From contig JAAVVG010000004.1 of assembly GCA_012976225.1 (NCBI GenBank), forward strand, positions 1 to 64,000: 64,000 nucleotides of DNA, written 5' to 3'. The notes beneath the pieces are model-generated. The model searched no databases, was not told the DNA's origin, and saw only the letters and a list, made by a program, of their open reading frames with translations. Origin of the DNA: Golubevia sp. BC0850 (taxonomy: Eukaryota; Basidiomycota; Exobasidiomycetes; Golubeviales; Golubeviaceae). The stretch's first letter is position 1. Each line of letters starts with the position of its first letter. The position numbers and the translations under genes are program-made. Positions 1 to 10,472 of the stretch are shown here, one piece after another.

Positions 1-170
1 TGCGCCCTTTCGATCAGGTCCATCAGAGGTGTCTTTGCCTGTTCCAAGACGTTCTTGAACTTCTCCCAGTCCGTTTTCCGATAATCCAGGCCAGCAGCTT
101 GTTGGGGTGCTGGTCCTTGTGTTATGGAGATGGTCGTGAGTAATGTCTGGTGGTCCGATCCAGTGGACAT
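1..170 (-). mobile_element. LINE (non-LTR retrotransposon) endonuclease-domain fragment
   Basis: Read on the minus strand, the left edge of the window encodes an open frame with the motif STGSDHQTLLTTI followed by DYRKTDWEKFKNVLEQ. A GSDH motif followed, some 25 residues on, by a W-x-K-F helix is the usual C-terminal end of the apurinic-type endonuclease domain in LINE ORF2 proteins. The frame runs off the window, so the reverse transcriptase, if present, lies outside. Its upstream side passes directly into a telomere-like tract, so the element looks 5'-truncated there. The family call rests on a short stretch and is moderate. Confidence 0.55.
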
Positions 171-216
171 TAACCCTAACCCTATTATTATTATTATTAT
201 TATTACCCTAACCCTT
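171..216. repeat. Telomere-like TAACCC units around a TTA microsatellite
   Basis: Two TAACCC units are followed by about eight ATT triplets and then by CCCTAACCC; a further TAACCC lies near 250. TTAGGG is the common basidiomycete telomere unit. This is only a short interstitial tract, since ordinary genes follow within 600 bases and the retroelement fragment lies on the other side. Confidence 0.6.
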
Positions 217-786
217 GTCACTGCGAACTCATTGAGCTCACTCGTCCTCCTAACCCTCTTTCAAAGATCATCACTCAATTGGGCTTTGGGACAACAAACA
301 AGTTCGAACCTAGACAGCTAATCCCAGCAGATCTCAGTGGCGACTTTTGCTCGATGAATATTCCAAAGCATCCACCGCATTTCAACCAGCAACAACACGT
401 CACATTTGCAGTATTTTTGCGATGTTTGATTGAACTTCCTGCTCCAGGAGTGGATATAAAAGCGAAAGAGCTGACATCTTTTTAGAAAATTAGGGTTCAT
501 CTTATCAGAGTGGAGGACAACAGAGTGTTCAAGGAAAAGACACAGAGAGAGAGAGAAAAGGTGATGTTGAAAGAACCGAAGAAATAGCTGAGTGATAGAG
601 TAACGGAATGAAAGAAGACAAAATGGAAACGGAAAATTGAATGGGCTGAGGGAAGGATTGGCTGTGTTGAAACATTGTTTGAAGGGAACTTGAGCTTGGG
701 ACTTGATGACTTTGATTTGAGGGTGTTCTTTACTTTGGATTCTCTTGGACTTCTACCACTTTCTTTTCTTCCCAAATTTTTCTCCC
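217..786. other. Intergenic, no gene seen
   Basis: Short open frames occur on both strands but none has recognisable motifs, splice-linked continuation or family similarity. This is the 3' flank of PSD1. Confidence 0.5.
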
Positions 787-3326
787 TTACTCAACATTCC
801 CCAATTTCTCTCCCACCTTAATCTTAGAACCAGGTTCAACTTCAAACTTGAAGTTCTCCGGAGCTTCGAAGACCAGAACAATTGTACTTCCAAGTAAGAA
901 TCCACCCATTTCAGTTCCGACTAAAAGAGGTTGACCCCCTAGAATCCTACTCGCCGAACCATAAGAAGCTTCCGAATAAGTTCCAGCTAGAGCTCTTTGA
1001 TCTCTAACGTTTGTTCGTAAAGCTCTATCGAAGTTGATTCTGATCGATCCGACGTTAGTTGCTCCAACTGGAATCATTCCGAAGAAACCGTACCTCCATC
1101 GTCCGAGAAGTGCGACTCTTTCATTGAGTACGAAGAGATTTGAAAGTCTGGAGGCCATGTAGGGAGAGACTGAGTAGAGTTCACCTAAAACGAGAGGAAG
1201 AGAGCGAAAAGACCAAGTCAGTCTTACCGAAAAGGGAGAGGAAATCGTGAGCTGATCAAAGAGGCGACTCCACTAACCTCTAAAATGTCTTCTTCTTTCG
1301 ACGATCCAACTAGCTGGACTGTGAAATCGATGATAATCTCCCGGAGCAAGATAAACCACACAGAAGAACAGCTTGTTCCCTTCTTGTAAACCTTCATGAC
1401 CAGGAGAATGAGGTTGAAGAATAGGAGGTAAAGCACCACTTCCCATTTCATAAGCCACATTAGCATACCTTCCCAAAACTTCCGGAGTATCAGGAGTAGG
1501 CATACCGGCTTCGACTTCTTCATCTCCGTCTGAGACCGATTGAGTTTCCTTCTTACTCTTCTTAGCTTTAGGAGGAATTCCAGTAGTATTGGATCCAGAT
1601 CCTTTAGAAGGTCTAACGACCCAACTCTTCCACCAACTCCAATGAACGACTCGGTTAACTCCTAGAGGTCCATTCCATCTCTTAGATTTCCCCTTTTCGT
1701 TTCCTAGTAGAGAGTCTAGAGAGTATTCAATTCCATTAACATTTGCAAATCGTTGTTCATCTAAAACCTCATCCTTTTCAGAAGCCTTCTTCCCTCCTTT
1801 GCTTGATCCTGAAGAAGATATGAGATCTAGATTCTCAGTAGCTTCTGGATCTGAAGAAGTTCCTAAGAGAGCATCTAAAGAGTAGGTGATTCCCTTGACT
1901 TGCTCAACTCTACGACCTTCGATAGAACCGAAATGTAAGACTTTCCCGTCTGCTGGAGAGACCTGCGAACGTCAAATTTGAGAAGGAAGTGAGATCAGTG
2001 CTTTGTTCTTCTTTTTGTCTCTAACGTCTTCTCACAACTCACTAAAGTAGCTCCAGCAACTGGTCTAGCACCTTCTCGAAGTTCTCGATAGAAGAACTCT
2101 CCCAAACTTCGGTAATGAGTGAGATCTGGATCTTTCATTTCGTCCAAGTTGCAGCCGAAGATCCTGGCATATAGCTTGAAACCAAAAGGCCTGAACCAGA
2201 CTGGAAGGGTCAAGTCGTTGGCCCAGCCCCAAGCTCGAGAGATGGCGTTGAGAGGTAGAGCACCAATCACGTAGACCTAAAGGGAAGGGAGGTGGACAGA
2301 GACAGGAAGTGAGTTAGGTCAGAGCTCTCAAGAAACAGGCTAGGTCTATTCCCATTGAATCTGACTTTGAGATCCAATTCGTCTCTCTTCAGAATCCAAT
2401 CTTGTTTCAAGAGCAATCCAAGTATTTCTCTCATCCAAATGATTAGGCTCTCTCGTCCTACCTCCCTTCTCTCTCCCTGACCCGCACCTTCCCTCTCACT
2501 CGGAGAGTAGCCAATATTCCATACTCACAGTCCAAGGTCCCTGCATAGTCACCACATGGCCATTCTCATCCACAATCTTTCCACCTCTAGTCTTCCCACC
2601 ATCCAAGGCACTTTTGTCTTGATTGTAATTCCTTCTAGCTTGGATACCGATAAGAACGAAAGCTCCCAAAAGGACTGGGATAGGATACCATTTGGTAGGA
2701 GTGGTACGCCAGGTTGAAGCTAGCTTGGCTGGACAGTAAGAAGAGAAGAGGAGTAGAGAAGATTAGGATGAGAGGAGCTGCCAGGCGAGGGATTGACAAG
2801 ATGAGATGGGGAATCTGTCCCTCTCTAACTCACAGAACAAGCTACCCTCATCATTGCTTCCGTTGTTATTAGCTCCACCTGTGGATCCACTAGAAGCAGA
2901 ATCGCTGGGAGAAGCTTTGGCAGATTTTGGTGCTACAGCTTGAGCTTTTAGAAGTTCAGTTCTTGCTCTTTCTGATCGATGACCTCTGACTGTACTGGCT
3001 TCATGCTCTGCTCGAAGTGGATCTCGAGAATAGAATCTCTTTTGAGATAGGTGGAGAGCAAGATGGAGACTAGATCGATGAGTTAAAGAGGAAGAGAGGG
3101 CGAGAGGATGAGAGGAAGATGAGGAGGAAGAAGCTCGAATGGAGCTGGAATTGAAGAATCTTGAAGGAGTGTAGGATGATGATGATGATAAGGAAGAATG
3201 AGATGCACTATGATTTGAGAGGATAGAAGGAATTGATGCTCTAGAGAGTCGATTAGTTGAAAGGTTCTGACCCAAGTTCCTCTTGAAAGCCTGAGAGGCT
3301 CCTGTGCCTATCACTGGTTTGACCAT
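787..3326 (-). CDS. PSD1: Mitochondrial phosphatidylserine decarboxylase
   Basis: Converts phosphatidylserine to phosphatidylethanolamine at the mitochondrial inner membrane. Exons read as 3326-2834, 2728-2529, 2276-2043, 1962-1278 and 1184-787, with all phases agreeing, give about 669 residues. The N-terminus is Ser/Arg-rich like a mitochondrial presequence. A hydrophobic segment ([16 protein letters not shown]) follows, then the decarboxylase. The self-cleavage motif LGST lies at about residues 635-638, leaving a 33-residue alpha chain that carries the pyruvoyl group. The SPADGKV aspartate and HRFHSPA histidine of the processing triad are present. An insert of about 150 residues separates the SPADGKV region from the later catalytic part and contains a repeated YSLD-x-LLG motif. 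The ATG is the first in frame. Family identity is secure; exact splice sites are inferred. Confidence 0.93.
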
Positions 3327-4266
3327 CAGTGAAGCGTATTACTATGATGATGTTTCTTGAATCTTGAATTACTAAAAGGATAGAGAAGGAGAGTGGTGGT
3401 CGAGAGTCGAAGCAGAAGAGAAGTAGTCAAAATAGTATCCCAGCCCAGCAGCTTCTTCCATCAGACCAACACCACCATCCTCAAGTTGCATCAATTATGG
3501 ATCTACTTCAAGAGACAAATGCGATTGAATCAACATACTTGGAAGCAGGGCCATTCCTTTCAGATCGAGGAGAGGAGAGGAGAGGAGAGGAGATGCCTAT
3601 CTCAATCCTTCTAGATCGACTTGACTTGAACTTCTCTCTCACTCGATCCCTCCGCATTCTCTCGTAGCTGCGTCAGTGCTTCCGAAGATGAGATTACAAT
3701 TTGCATTTGCATCTGCATCTGCTTATAAGCCAAGTTCAAAATTGGAGTGCTTATCTACGTCAAAAGGAAACTCGAGCTCTCTTCTTGCCCAAAGCAGTGA
3801 GTCAAGCTTCTCTGGACCGGATGCATCACAAAGATGACTTCGAAGTCGAGATATAGATCCATTGAATAAGGTTTGGGAAAGCGAAGAAAGGGAAGGAGAA
3901 GGAGGAGGCGAAAGGGATGTAGGTTTCACTCGCCAGGAACGAAACTCAGTATTACTTCAACCCCTTCTTTCTTCGTGACAAAAGTTCCTGCATCTCCCCT
4001 TTTAGATGAAGAAAAGGTTCAAAAGGAACTGACCAACTCAGTTGAATTGAAAATTCTCTTTCTGTTTCTCTCATCTCTCGCCCTTCTCGTTTCTGACTTG
4101 GTTTCTTCAACCCACTCTCTTTCTTCATAACTCTCTTCTTCCTTTCCTCCACATACCAGCTTCTCTTTTCTTCAAATTACATTCGGCTCCAAGTGATTCA
4201 CCAACTACTCAATCTCAATCCTCAAAAGAGCTCTCAAGTCTCAACCCTAACGAAACCTTCCTCTCG
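3327..4266. other. Divergent intergenic region with a purine repeat
   Basis: About 940 bases separate the divergent PSD1 and HoxX-like starts. The region holds five AGAGG units (about 3567-3592), a TGCATT/TGCATC-like run near 3702 and several unsupported open frames. It presumably contains both promoters; no specific factor site is evident. Confidence 0.5.
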
Positions 4267-7200
4267 ATGCGTCTTCTATTCATCTGTACCGCTCATAATT
4301 CTCTCTCTCAAGTGAGTATTTTCTTTCTTGTGCATTGAAAGACAGGTCTGTGTTACTCACCATCCTTCCACCTTCTGTCTTCCTCCACCAACAGCGACTA
4401 GCACTTCGTCTGACTGATCTAGGTCATGCCGTGACCGTAGAACTGGCTCTCTCTCCAGAACTCATGATCTCAGCTGCAGAGCTAGCTCAACCAGATGTCA
4501 TTATCTGTCCTTTCTTGACAAAGAGAGTTCCGAAAGAGGTCTATACCAAGTGGATGACTTTGATCGTCCATCCAGTGAGTACCGAAGAATGAGATGAGAA
4601 TACCCGAATGCAGCTGACGAACGTCTTTTCGTGTTCCTCTCTTCTTCAACAGGGACCACCTGGAGATGCTGGTCCATCTTCTTTGGACCTCGCTCTGATG
4701 GGTGACTGCGGAACTCTAGCTTCTTGGGATGAACAACTCTCTCTCATCGATTTCCGTCACGGTCAAAGTTCAGATCCAACCAAAGCACCGACTTCCCTTC
4801 AAGATCTAGGTAGAAGGTCTCACTGGGGAGTCACGGTCCTTCAAGCTATCGAACAACTAGATGCAGGTCCTATCTGGGCTTTCTCTACCTTCCCTCTAGC
4901 AGAGACTCATTCAGCAACCCTCTCCAAGTCGGAACTCTACCGTGGACCAGTCACCAATTCAGCCATCTCAGCAGTTCTATGTGCTCTGGAACGTCTATCA
5001 CTAGCTCATGCTGCATCTCTGGAAGGTCTCGAAGGTGGGATCTCTAGTCTTTCTCCATCACTTTTTCCACCTCAATCTGCTTCCAAACTCTGCGTCGATT
5101 CTTCTAAACCTTTCCAAGGTGGAAAGACTCATGAACGTCCTTTGTTGAAAGCCTCTCAAAGAGACTTCGTTGGAATTCTACCTGGGAAAAGAGCTGCTGC
5201 AAGTCTTCATTTATCTAGTGGATTCTCTCCAAGACCAGTCTTGAACGCCAACGTCATCGTTCAGAGGATCAATTCTGGAGACTCTCAACCTGGAGTTCTC
5301 TCTTGTCTGTTTGGAACTCCTCTATTCCTATATGGTGCTAAAGTTCAGACTTCACCTTTACCGCCAGATCTAGCTGCTAAGTTGGAAGCATCAATTTTGG
5401 AAGATTCAGTCGGTCAAATCCTAGCTACTAGACAAGATGCTGTTCTGGTCAACTGTGGAGCTGACTTGCCAATCTGGATCGAATGCATTCGTAAACCTAA
5501 AGCTAAAGCCGACAAGTATCTTTCCGTTAAACTTCCAGCTCAACTTGGTATTAAAGGAATCGAATCACTCAAGGAGAAGTTGGAAGCCGTTGAAGAATGG
5601 GACGATGAAGATGGAAGTTGGAAAAAGCAAGACGGAACTTATCAACAAGTCTGGATTGAATGGGAAGATACTCAAAAGGGAGAAAAGGTCGCTTACGTTT
5701 ACTTTGAATTCTACAACGGAGCAACTTCTACTACTCAATCTGAACTTCTCTCTTCAGCCATTACTCACGCTTTGGCCCAACCAAAGATCGCAGCTTTGGT
5801 CATGATGGGAGGTGCTGGTTACTTCTCGAATGGAATCGCTTTGAATGTCATCGAAGGTCACGAAGACCCGGCTGCTGAGAGCTGGGCTAACATCAACGGT
5901 GAGTTTCCCGAAATTTGACGCGATCTTTGAGTTCATGCTGGAACTGAATTTGTGCCTTCCGTTCCATCTCCCTCAATTAGCCATCGACGATGTTGTTCGT
6001 TCTCTTCTATGTCCTTCTGGAGTTCTCACCTTCGCAGCTCTCAGAGGAAACGCAGCAGCTGGAGGTCTAGCTTTAGCCACCTGCTGTGACATAGTTCTCT
6101 GTTCAAAGATAGCTGTTCTCAATCCTCATTATCGAGCTTTAGGTTTGACTGGATCTGAATATCATTCCTGGAGCTGGCCAGCTCGCTGTGGAACTTCAGT
6201 CGCTTCAACATTCATGAAAGGGATGCTTCCAATGTCTTCTGAAGAGGGTTTAAGAATCGGTTTGGTTGACTCTTTGATTGGAAACCATGAGTTCAGTCCC
6301 AAAGCTTTAGAAAACGAGGTGAGAGAATCTGTTAGAGCTATCATGAATGCTCAGAAAGGAGAAAAACTCAAGAATGGATTGGAAACTGCAAGTGCTAGGT
6401 GGACCAATGCTTTAGTTCCAAATTCTCAAGATCAAATCCTTAGTCATGCAGAGCAACTTCTAGCCAATAAAGAAGCTTTCTTGAATTATCATTTCACTTC
6501 GATGTTACAAGTTCTTCCCATCAATAAGAAACAGAAGAGAATGACCATCTCTATCGATTTCGATGTGGAGTTCGAGAAGTTCAGAGCGAAAGAATTGGAA
6601 GGAATGAGACTCGATTTCTTTCATGTGAGTAGTCAAGGTTCGAGTTGGACAAGATGCACCCAGCCGTTTACTGACCCCAGCTCAAATCTTCTATCTCATC
6701 TTCCCCTCTCACAGCCTGTTCGTTCAGAACGCTACTCTTCACGTAGAATCGCCTTTGTAAGGAAGCTGGTGCCAAATGCTACTCCTCTACGCTTTGCTCT
6801 TCATCGCCGTTACGGATCTAACTGGGTCGAAGCTTCGAAGAGAGAACATTCCTCGACGGACGACGCTATCATCAAACCCGACGACGAGGAACTGGATTCT
6901 TTCGACTCTATTGGAGACGTTCCAGACTCTGCAGCGATAGTTCGAATGCCAGTCAGAGAGAGCAAGATCTCAATCCTGTCAGCTCTATCCATTCATCGTG
7001 ATTCTATGCCAGAGTCTATGTCAAGAAGTGACTCTGGTAACTCAATCCCAACTTTAAGTGTCTCCCATTCCAACTCCCAATCACTCTCTAGACCTTCTAC
7101 CGCCGCTACTTCTCCAGCTGTCTCTCGTCCAGCCTCTTTGTCGGAATACAAGAATAGAACTGCTTTACCTCTCGAACAAGAGTACAACGAGGAAATTGAA

Positions 7201-7854
7201 AGGTTAGAGGCCCCAACTGCTACTCTGGTACCGGTTTATCCTTCTCCCAGGGCTTCAACCATCACTTTTGCCCCTCAAACTCCAAAAGCATCTCAACTTC
7301 AAAATGTTCACCTCAAATCTGGAAAAGACGACTCAACTTCACCTATCAAGAAAGAGAAATCCGGATCACCTCTCAAGAAAGACGTGTCAAATCGTTTCTC
7401 CAGAATCAAGAGCTCTTCTACACTTTCCTGGTTCCGTAAAGATTCAACTGAAGACTCCGGAAAGAAGTCTTCTAGAACTCAAAAGTTCCTCGAGAGTATC
7501 AGCAAGAGGTCTAAAGCTTTCGTTAACAAATTACCTTCCAGTAGTAAAGAAGCTAACAGAGAATCTACCACTCCTGAATCTCATCCCCAAACTCTTCAAC
7601 GTCGTCGTTCAATGACTGAGGTCCCCTCAGCGACTATCAAGGAAGCTTCATCTTTCTCTAGGCACTCGTTAGGAGACGCTTTGGGACCAAAGAGTCAAAC
7701 TACTGGAAGATGTAATCCTAGGAACAAAAGGCCTTCGACTGCTGGAGCCTCTCCTGAGCATGCTTTTGCCTGTTACTACGCCGAGATCGAAGTTCCAACC
7801 AAATCAACTCTTCAAAGAACATCAAAGCCTGCTGCAGTCGAATCTTCAAACTAA
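4267..7854 (+). CDS. HoxX-like formyltransferase / enoyl-CoA hydratase fusion protein
   Basis: Exons 4267-4311, 4395-4574, 4653-5898, 5981-6624 and 6715-7854 join in frame to about 1084 residues. The N-terminal third is a formyl-tetrahydrofolate-type formyltransferase (FICTAHNSLSQ, LIVHPGPPGDAGPSS, WGVTVLQAIEQLDAGPIW). The second module is a crotonase fold (SNGIALNVIEG, NINAIDDVV, LRGNAAAGGLALA, LNPHYRALGLTGSEYHSW). This order and these motifs match HoxX, which in hydrogen-oxidising bacteria turns formyl-tetrahydrofolate into carbon monoxide for the NiFe-hydrogenase cofactor. No fungal hydrogenase of that type is expected, so its substrate and role here are unknown. The last roughly 345 residues are a Ser/Lys-rich, probably disordered tail not found in bacterial HoxX. 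No targeting signal is obvious. The 90-base fourth intron has no stop in frame, so retention would add 30 residues. Confidence 0.87.
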
Positions 7855-8852
7855 GGAACGTTTGAATGAAGTCGGTCTTCTCTTTTTGTCCCATCTCTTT
7901 CCCTCTTCCCTTTCGGTTCCTTCTTCCTTCTCTTTGAACAATGAACAATGAACCTTGTAGCTTACCTAGTTCCGATTTGTCTTCTCTTCTTCTTTAGCGC
8001 AACCACACTCCTTTCTCTGATCTTCTTTCCGTGTCTTTGTAGTCAGCGTCACCAATCACCATCTTTGTTTTTGATACACTTTCAATCAATCGCTTTCATT
8101 TTCAACTGTCAATATTTCTGTTTACTAAGTCTGGAATGAGCTGAGCTCTGCTCCCATTTGACGTTGGAAACTTGAACAGATATTCCAGCAAATGATACAT
8201 ATTGTACATACAATAGAAAACGTGATGAACGATGAAAAGACCGAAAGGAGACTGCCGTACTGCTTCTAGGATGGGCATGCAAAGGTGAAGGTGAGATCAG
8301 CAGAAGAACGCGCCTGTTCGCTAGCGAGCGAGAAACCAGAGTGTTGGTCGACGAATCTCGAACCTGGCTTCTTTCTTTCCCAACCACCACTCCTCCTTAT
8401 CCTTCCATCTTTTCATCGTCTTTCACCTCTGGAAAATGCGTGAAACCTCGAAATCAATAATCACTAAACAAATACCGACTTCCAACCAAAGGATCAGGTC
8501 TCGAATCAAGTCTGGAGGGTGACTCAAGGAAATCTTGGTCAGTATATTTGGCATCGGGCTGATTCCTCTTGGATTGAAGGGAGGTAGATACAACTGAGTG
8601 AACGGATGGATGGATGAACGAATGGATTGATGCGAAATAGAGACAGGAGAGGGCAGAGAGTGTTGGTGGAAAGTCAGCGAGCAAGCACTCGACTCTCAAC
8701 ATCTCTGACCCAACTTGACCAGTGCGTTTAGGTATCGACAGTCTTCTTATATCCACATCCTTTCGAGAGACTGGTCAAAGGAAGTAAGGGCCTTTTTGGC
8801 GGGCGGTGGATGTTTTAGATGGATGCGATTTGCGAGCCTTTCGTCGACGCGT
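7855..8852. other. Intergenic, no supported gene
   Basis: This stretch contains the 3' flank of the HoxX-like gene and several short frames on both strands (for example 8109-8390 and 8454-8756 on minus) with no motifs or convincing splice continuation. An ACGCGT hexamer sits just before the dispersed repeat at about 8847. Confidence 0.45.
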
Positions 8853-9652
8853 CCTCCCAAATGTTTCACCATCAAACCGGGCTGAACTTTTTCTTTCTTC
8901 GTTGTTTCATCGCCGAGCTGAACTGGTTTATACCATTCTCAGATTCGGAGCTCGCCATCCCATAAAACAGGAGCGCGCTTTCCAACAGAGCTTCTTCTCC
9001 CCCAACTCATCACTTCCTCCTTTTTCATCCACTCTTTTCACACCCTCCTCTCCCAGAACCAAAATCCACTGGTTTATCGAACTCAAAAACTTCACAAAAC
9101 TGGTCAAAAAAAATTCCTTTACAGACTGTAGAGAAATGAGTCACCGTTCTCCTCCTTTCTTAGAGGCCTATTCTACTGACAGTGATTTGCTCTCTACTGC
9201 TGGAACTTCACTCTTCTCTTCCGAAGATCCTCAGAATTCAGTCTTTGACTCACAACCTGCGTCTGGACAGTCTTCTGAAGGCACAACCAGTCTCTCAATC
9301 CACTGGGATTGAGAAGTCTGATCTCGTTGTGTTAGAACTAGGCACTCCAACACAGTTGAGTTTTTTTTTGCTTCCATCCTTCTGGCGCATCGAAGTTGGA
9401 TCTTGCTCTCTATGTTGGAACTAGACCTCTAGCGTAGACGAGTTTCTTTCTCGACGATGCCAAAGACTCTCAAAGCTCCCCCTGGAATTGGGACGTCTTC
9501 TCATTTAATGTATTAGACTTCGCCACTCTAATACGTTTGAGTTTTCTTAAACACCCCTTTAACGTATGTAGAGTCCCCGAGGCTTGAAATTGGGATCTGC
9601 TGAACGACGAAGGTCGAGCTTTCTCTCGACTGTTTGTTCTGCTTCCTTGTCT
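8853..9652 (+). repeat. 800-base dispersed repeat, copy A
   Basis: This block matches, in reverse orientation, 31602-32407. Similarity starts at CCTCCCAAATGTTT and ends at CTTCCTTGTCT, with unrelated flanks beyond. Between about 8900 and 9480 the copies are almost identical; the outer parts look nearer 80-90 percent identical by eye. There are no terminal inverted repeats, no long coding frame and no motif of a known transposase or polymerase. An open frame of the same sequence in both copies ends with a 58-codon ATG-started ORF (9136-9312). It may be a non-autonomous mobile element or a segmental duplication; I cannot name a family. Confidence 0.8.
9329..9548 (+). repeat. Three decayed hairpin subrepeats inside the dispersed repeat
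   Basis: Related units begin near 9329, 9411 and 9509. Each has a GT(A/G)TT(A/G)GA arm, a spacer and an opposing arm, then GAGTTT and a T run. In the third, GTATTAGA faces TCTAATAC, a perfect eight-base stem; in the first, GTGTTAGA faces TCCAACAC with one mismatch. The middle unit is more decayed. Unit spacing is about 82 and 98 bases. The first hairpin is followed by nine T residues. Confidence 0.6.
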
Positions 9653-10472
9653 GATACATTCAAGCTGAAACTCAAGTCAGTTTGGTTGGTTTGATCCATA
9701 GATTGAGATGACAAACCTGTTTCTGAAAGAGGAAAGGTAGTGAAATCATTTTCTAACCCATTGTTCCTTCGGCCGCATCATGATCGGTCACTTTGATAGC
9801 ATAGTTATCTTCTTTCGCCTTCAGAAGGAAAGAAACATATGCTTTGTCGGTCGTGATTTTGAATGAAAACCTTCTCTCCTCAAACGAGAAGTGTTTCCCA
9901 CTTACTTCAACTCGATTTCACAATCTTCTAGAGGAGTAGAAGCCAACTCCAACTGATCAGAGACGGATAGCACCAGATTCGATTCAATTCTCTCCTTGAG
10001 CTGGTTGCAACCCTTAGGTGAGCTTCCAGAAACAGATATGATCTTGAGGTTGGCCTTTCTGAGAGGCTGCGATTTGAGTCGAGGTTTCACAAATTAGTTC
10101 CCGCCTTCTCCCCTCCTTTATGCTACTCTTCCTCAGAAAGCCACCAGGCTTGAAGCCAAAGATGAACATAGCAGAAGGACCGGAACTTTGATGCGGATCG
10201 CAGAGGCTCAGGACTGGATAATCATCTCCTCATCTTCTGCCTTGCAAGAAAGGTCTATGACTCTACGTCGACATTTTGACCTCAATCATCCCATTTCTGT
10301 CTTCGATAATCTCGAAGAAGCACAAATTCGATTGCTAGAAGGCAATTAACAAGCCACCGCAAATAGAGTAGAAGTAACAAAGGTGTCTCAATTCTTAATT
10401 TCCAGCGAACTTCCTTTCGCCGCTCTCCGAACCATTCGGCAGACTTTCATTCTTCTTGAACACTTCTCCCTT
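9653..10472. other. No clear gene; possible orphan coding fragments on both strands
   Basis: On minus, 9902-10090 is open and ends near a GTAAGT donor; a further minus frame around 9755-9895 (FEERRFSFKITTDKAY) reads like protein. On plus, a frame beginning after a TCCTCAG acceptor at about 10134 runs to a stop near 10348 (RRHFDLNHPISVFDNLEEAQ). None joins to a complete gene with a start, and none is recognised. They may be remnants of decayed genes next to the repeat, or small unknown genes. Confidence 0.3.

Noticed and set aside
8345-8375. Possible tRNA B-box (TCTCGAACCT on plus)
   Set aside because: No matching A-box or cloverleaf could be drawn around it.
8109-8756. Minus-strand frames that could be a small gene
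   Set aside because: Ser/Arg-rich composition, no motif, no clean splice partner and poor agreement with neighbouring codon use.
8806-9135. Longer protein in dispersed repeat copy A
   Set aside because: The frame starts at GTG and has no ATG before 9136; the repeat boundary at 8853 also falls inside it.
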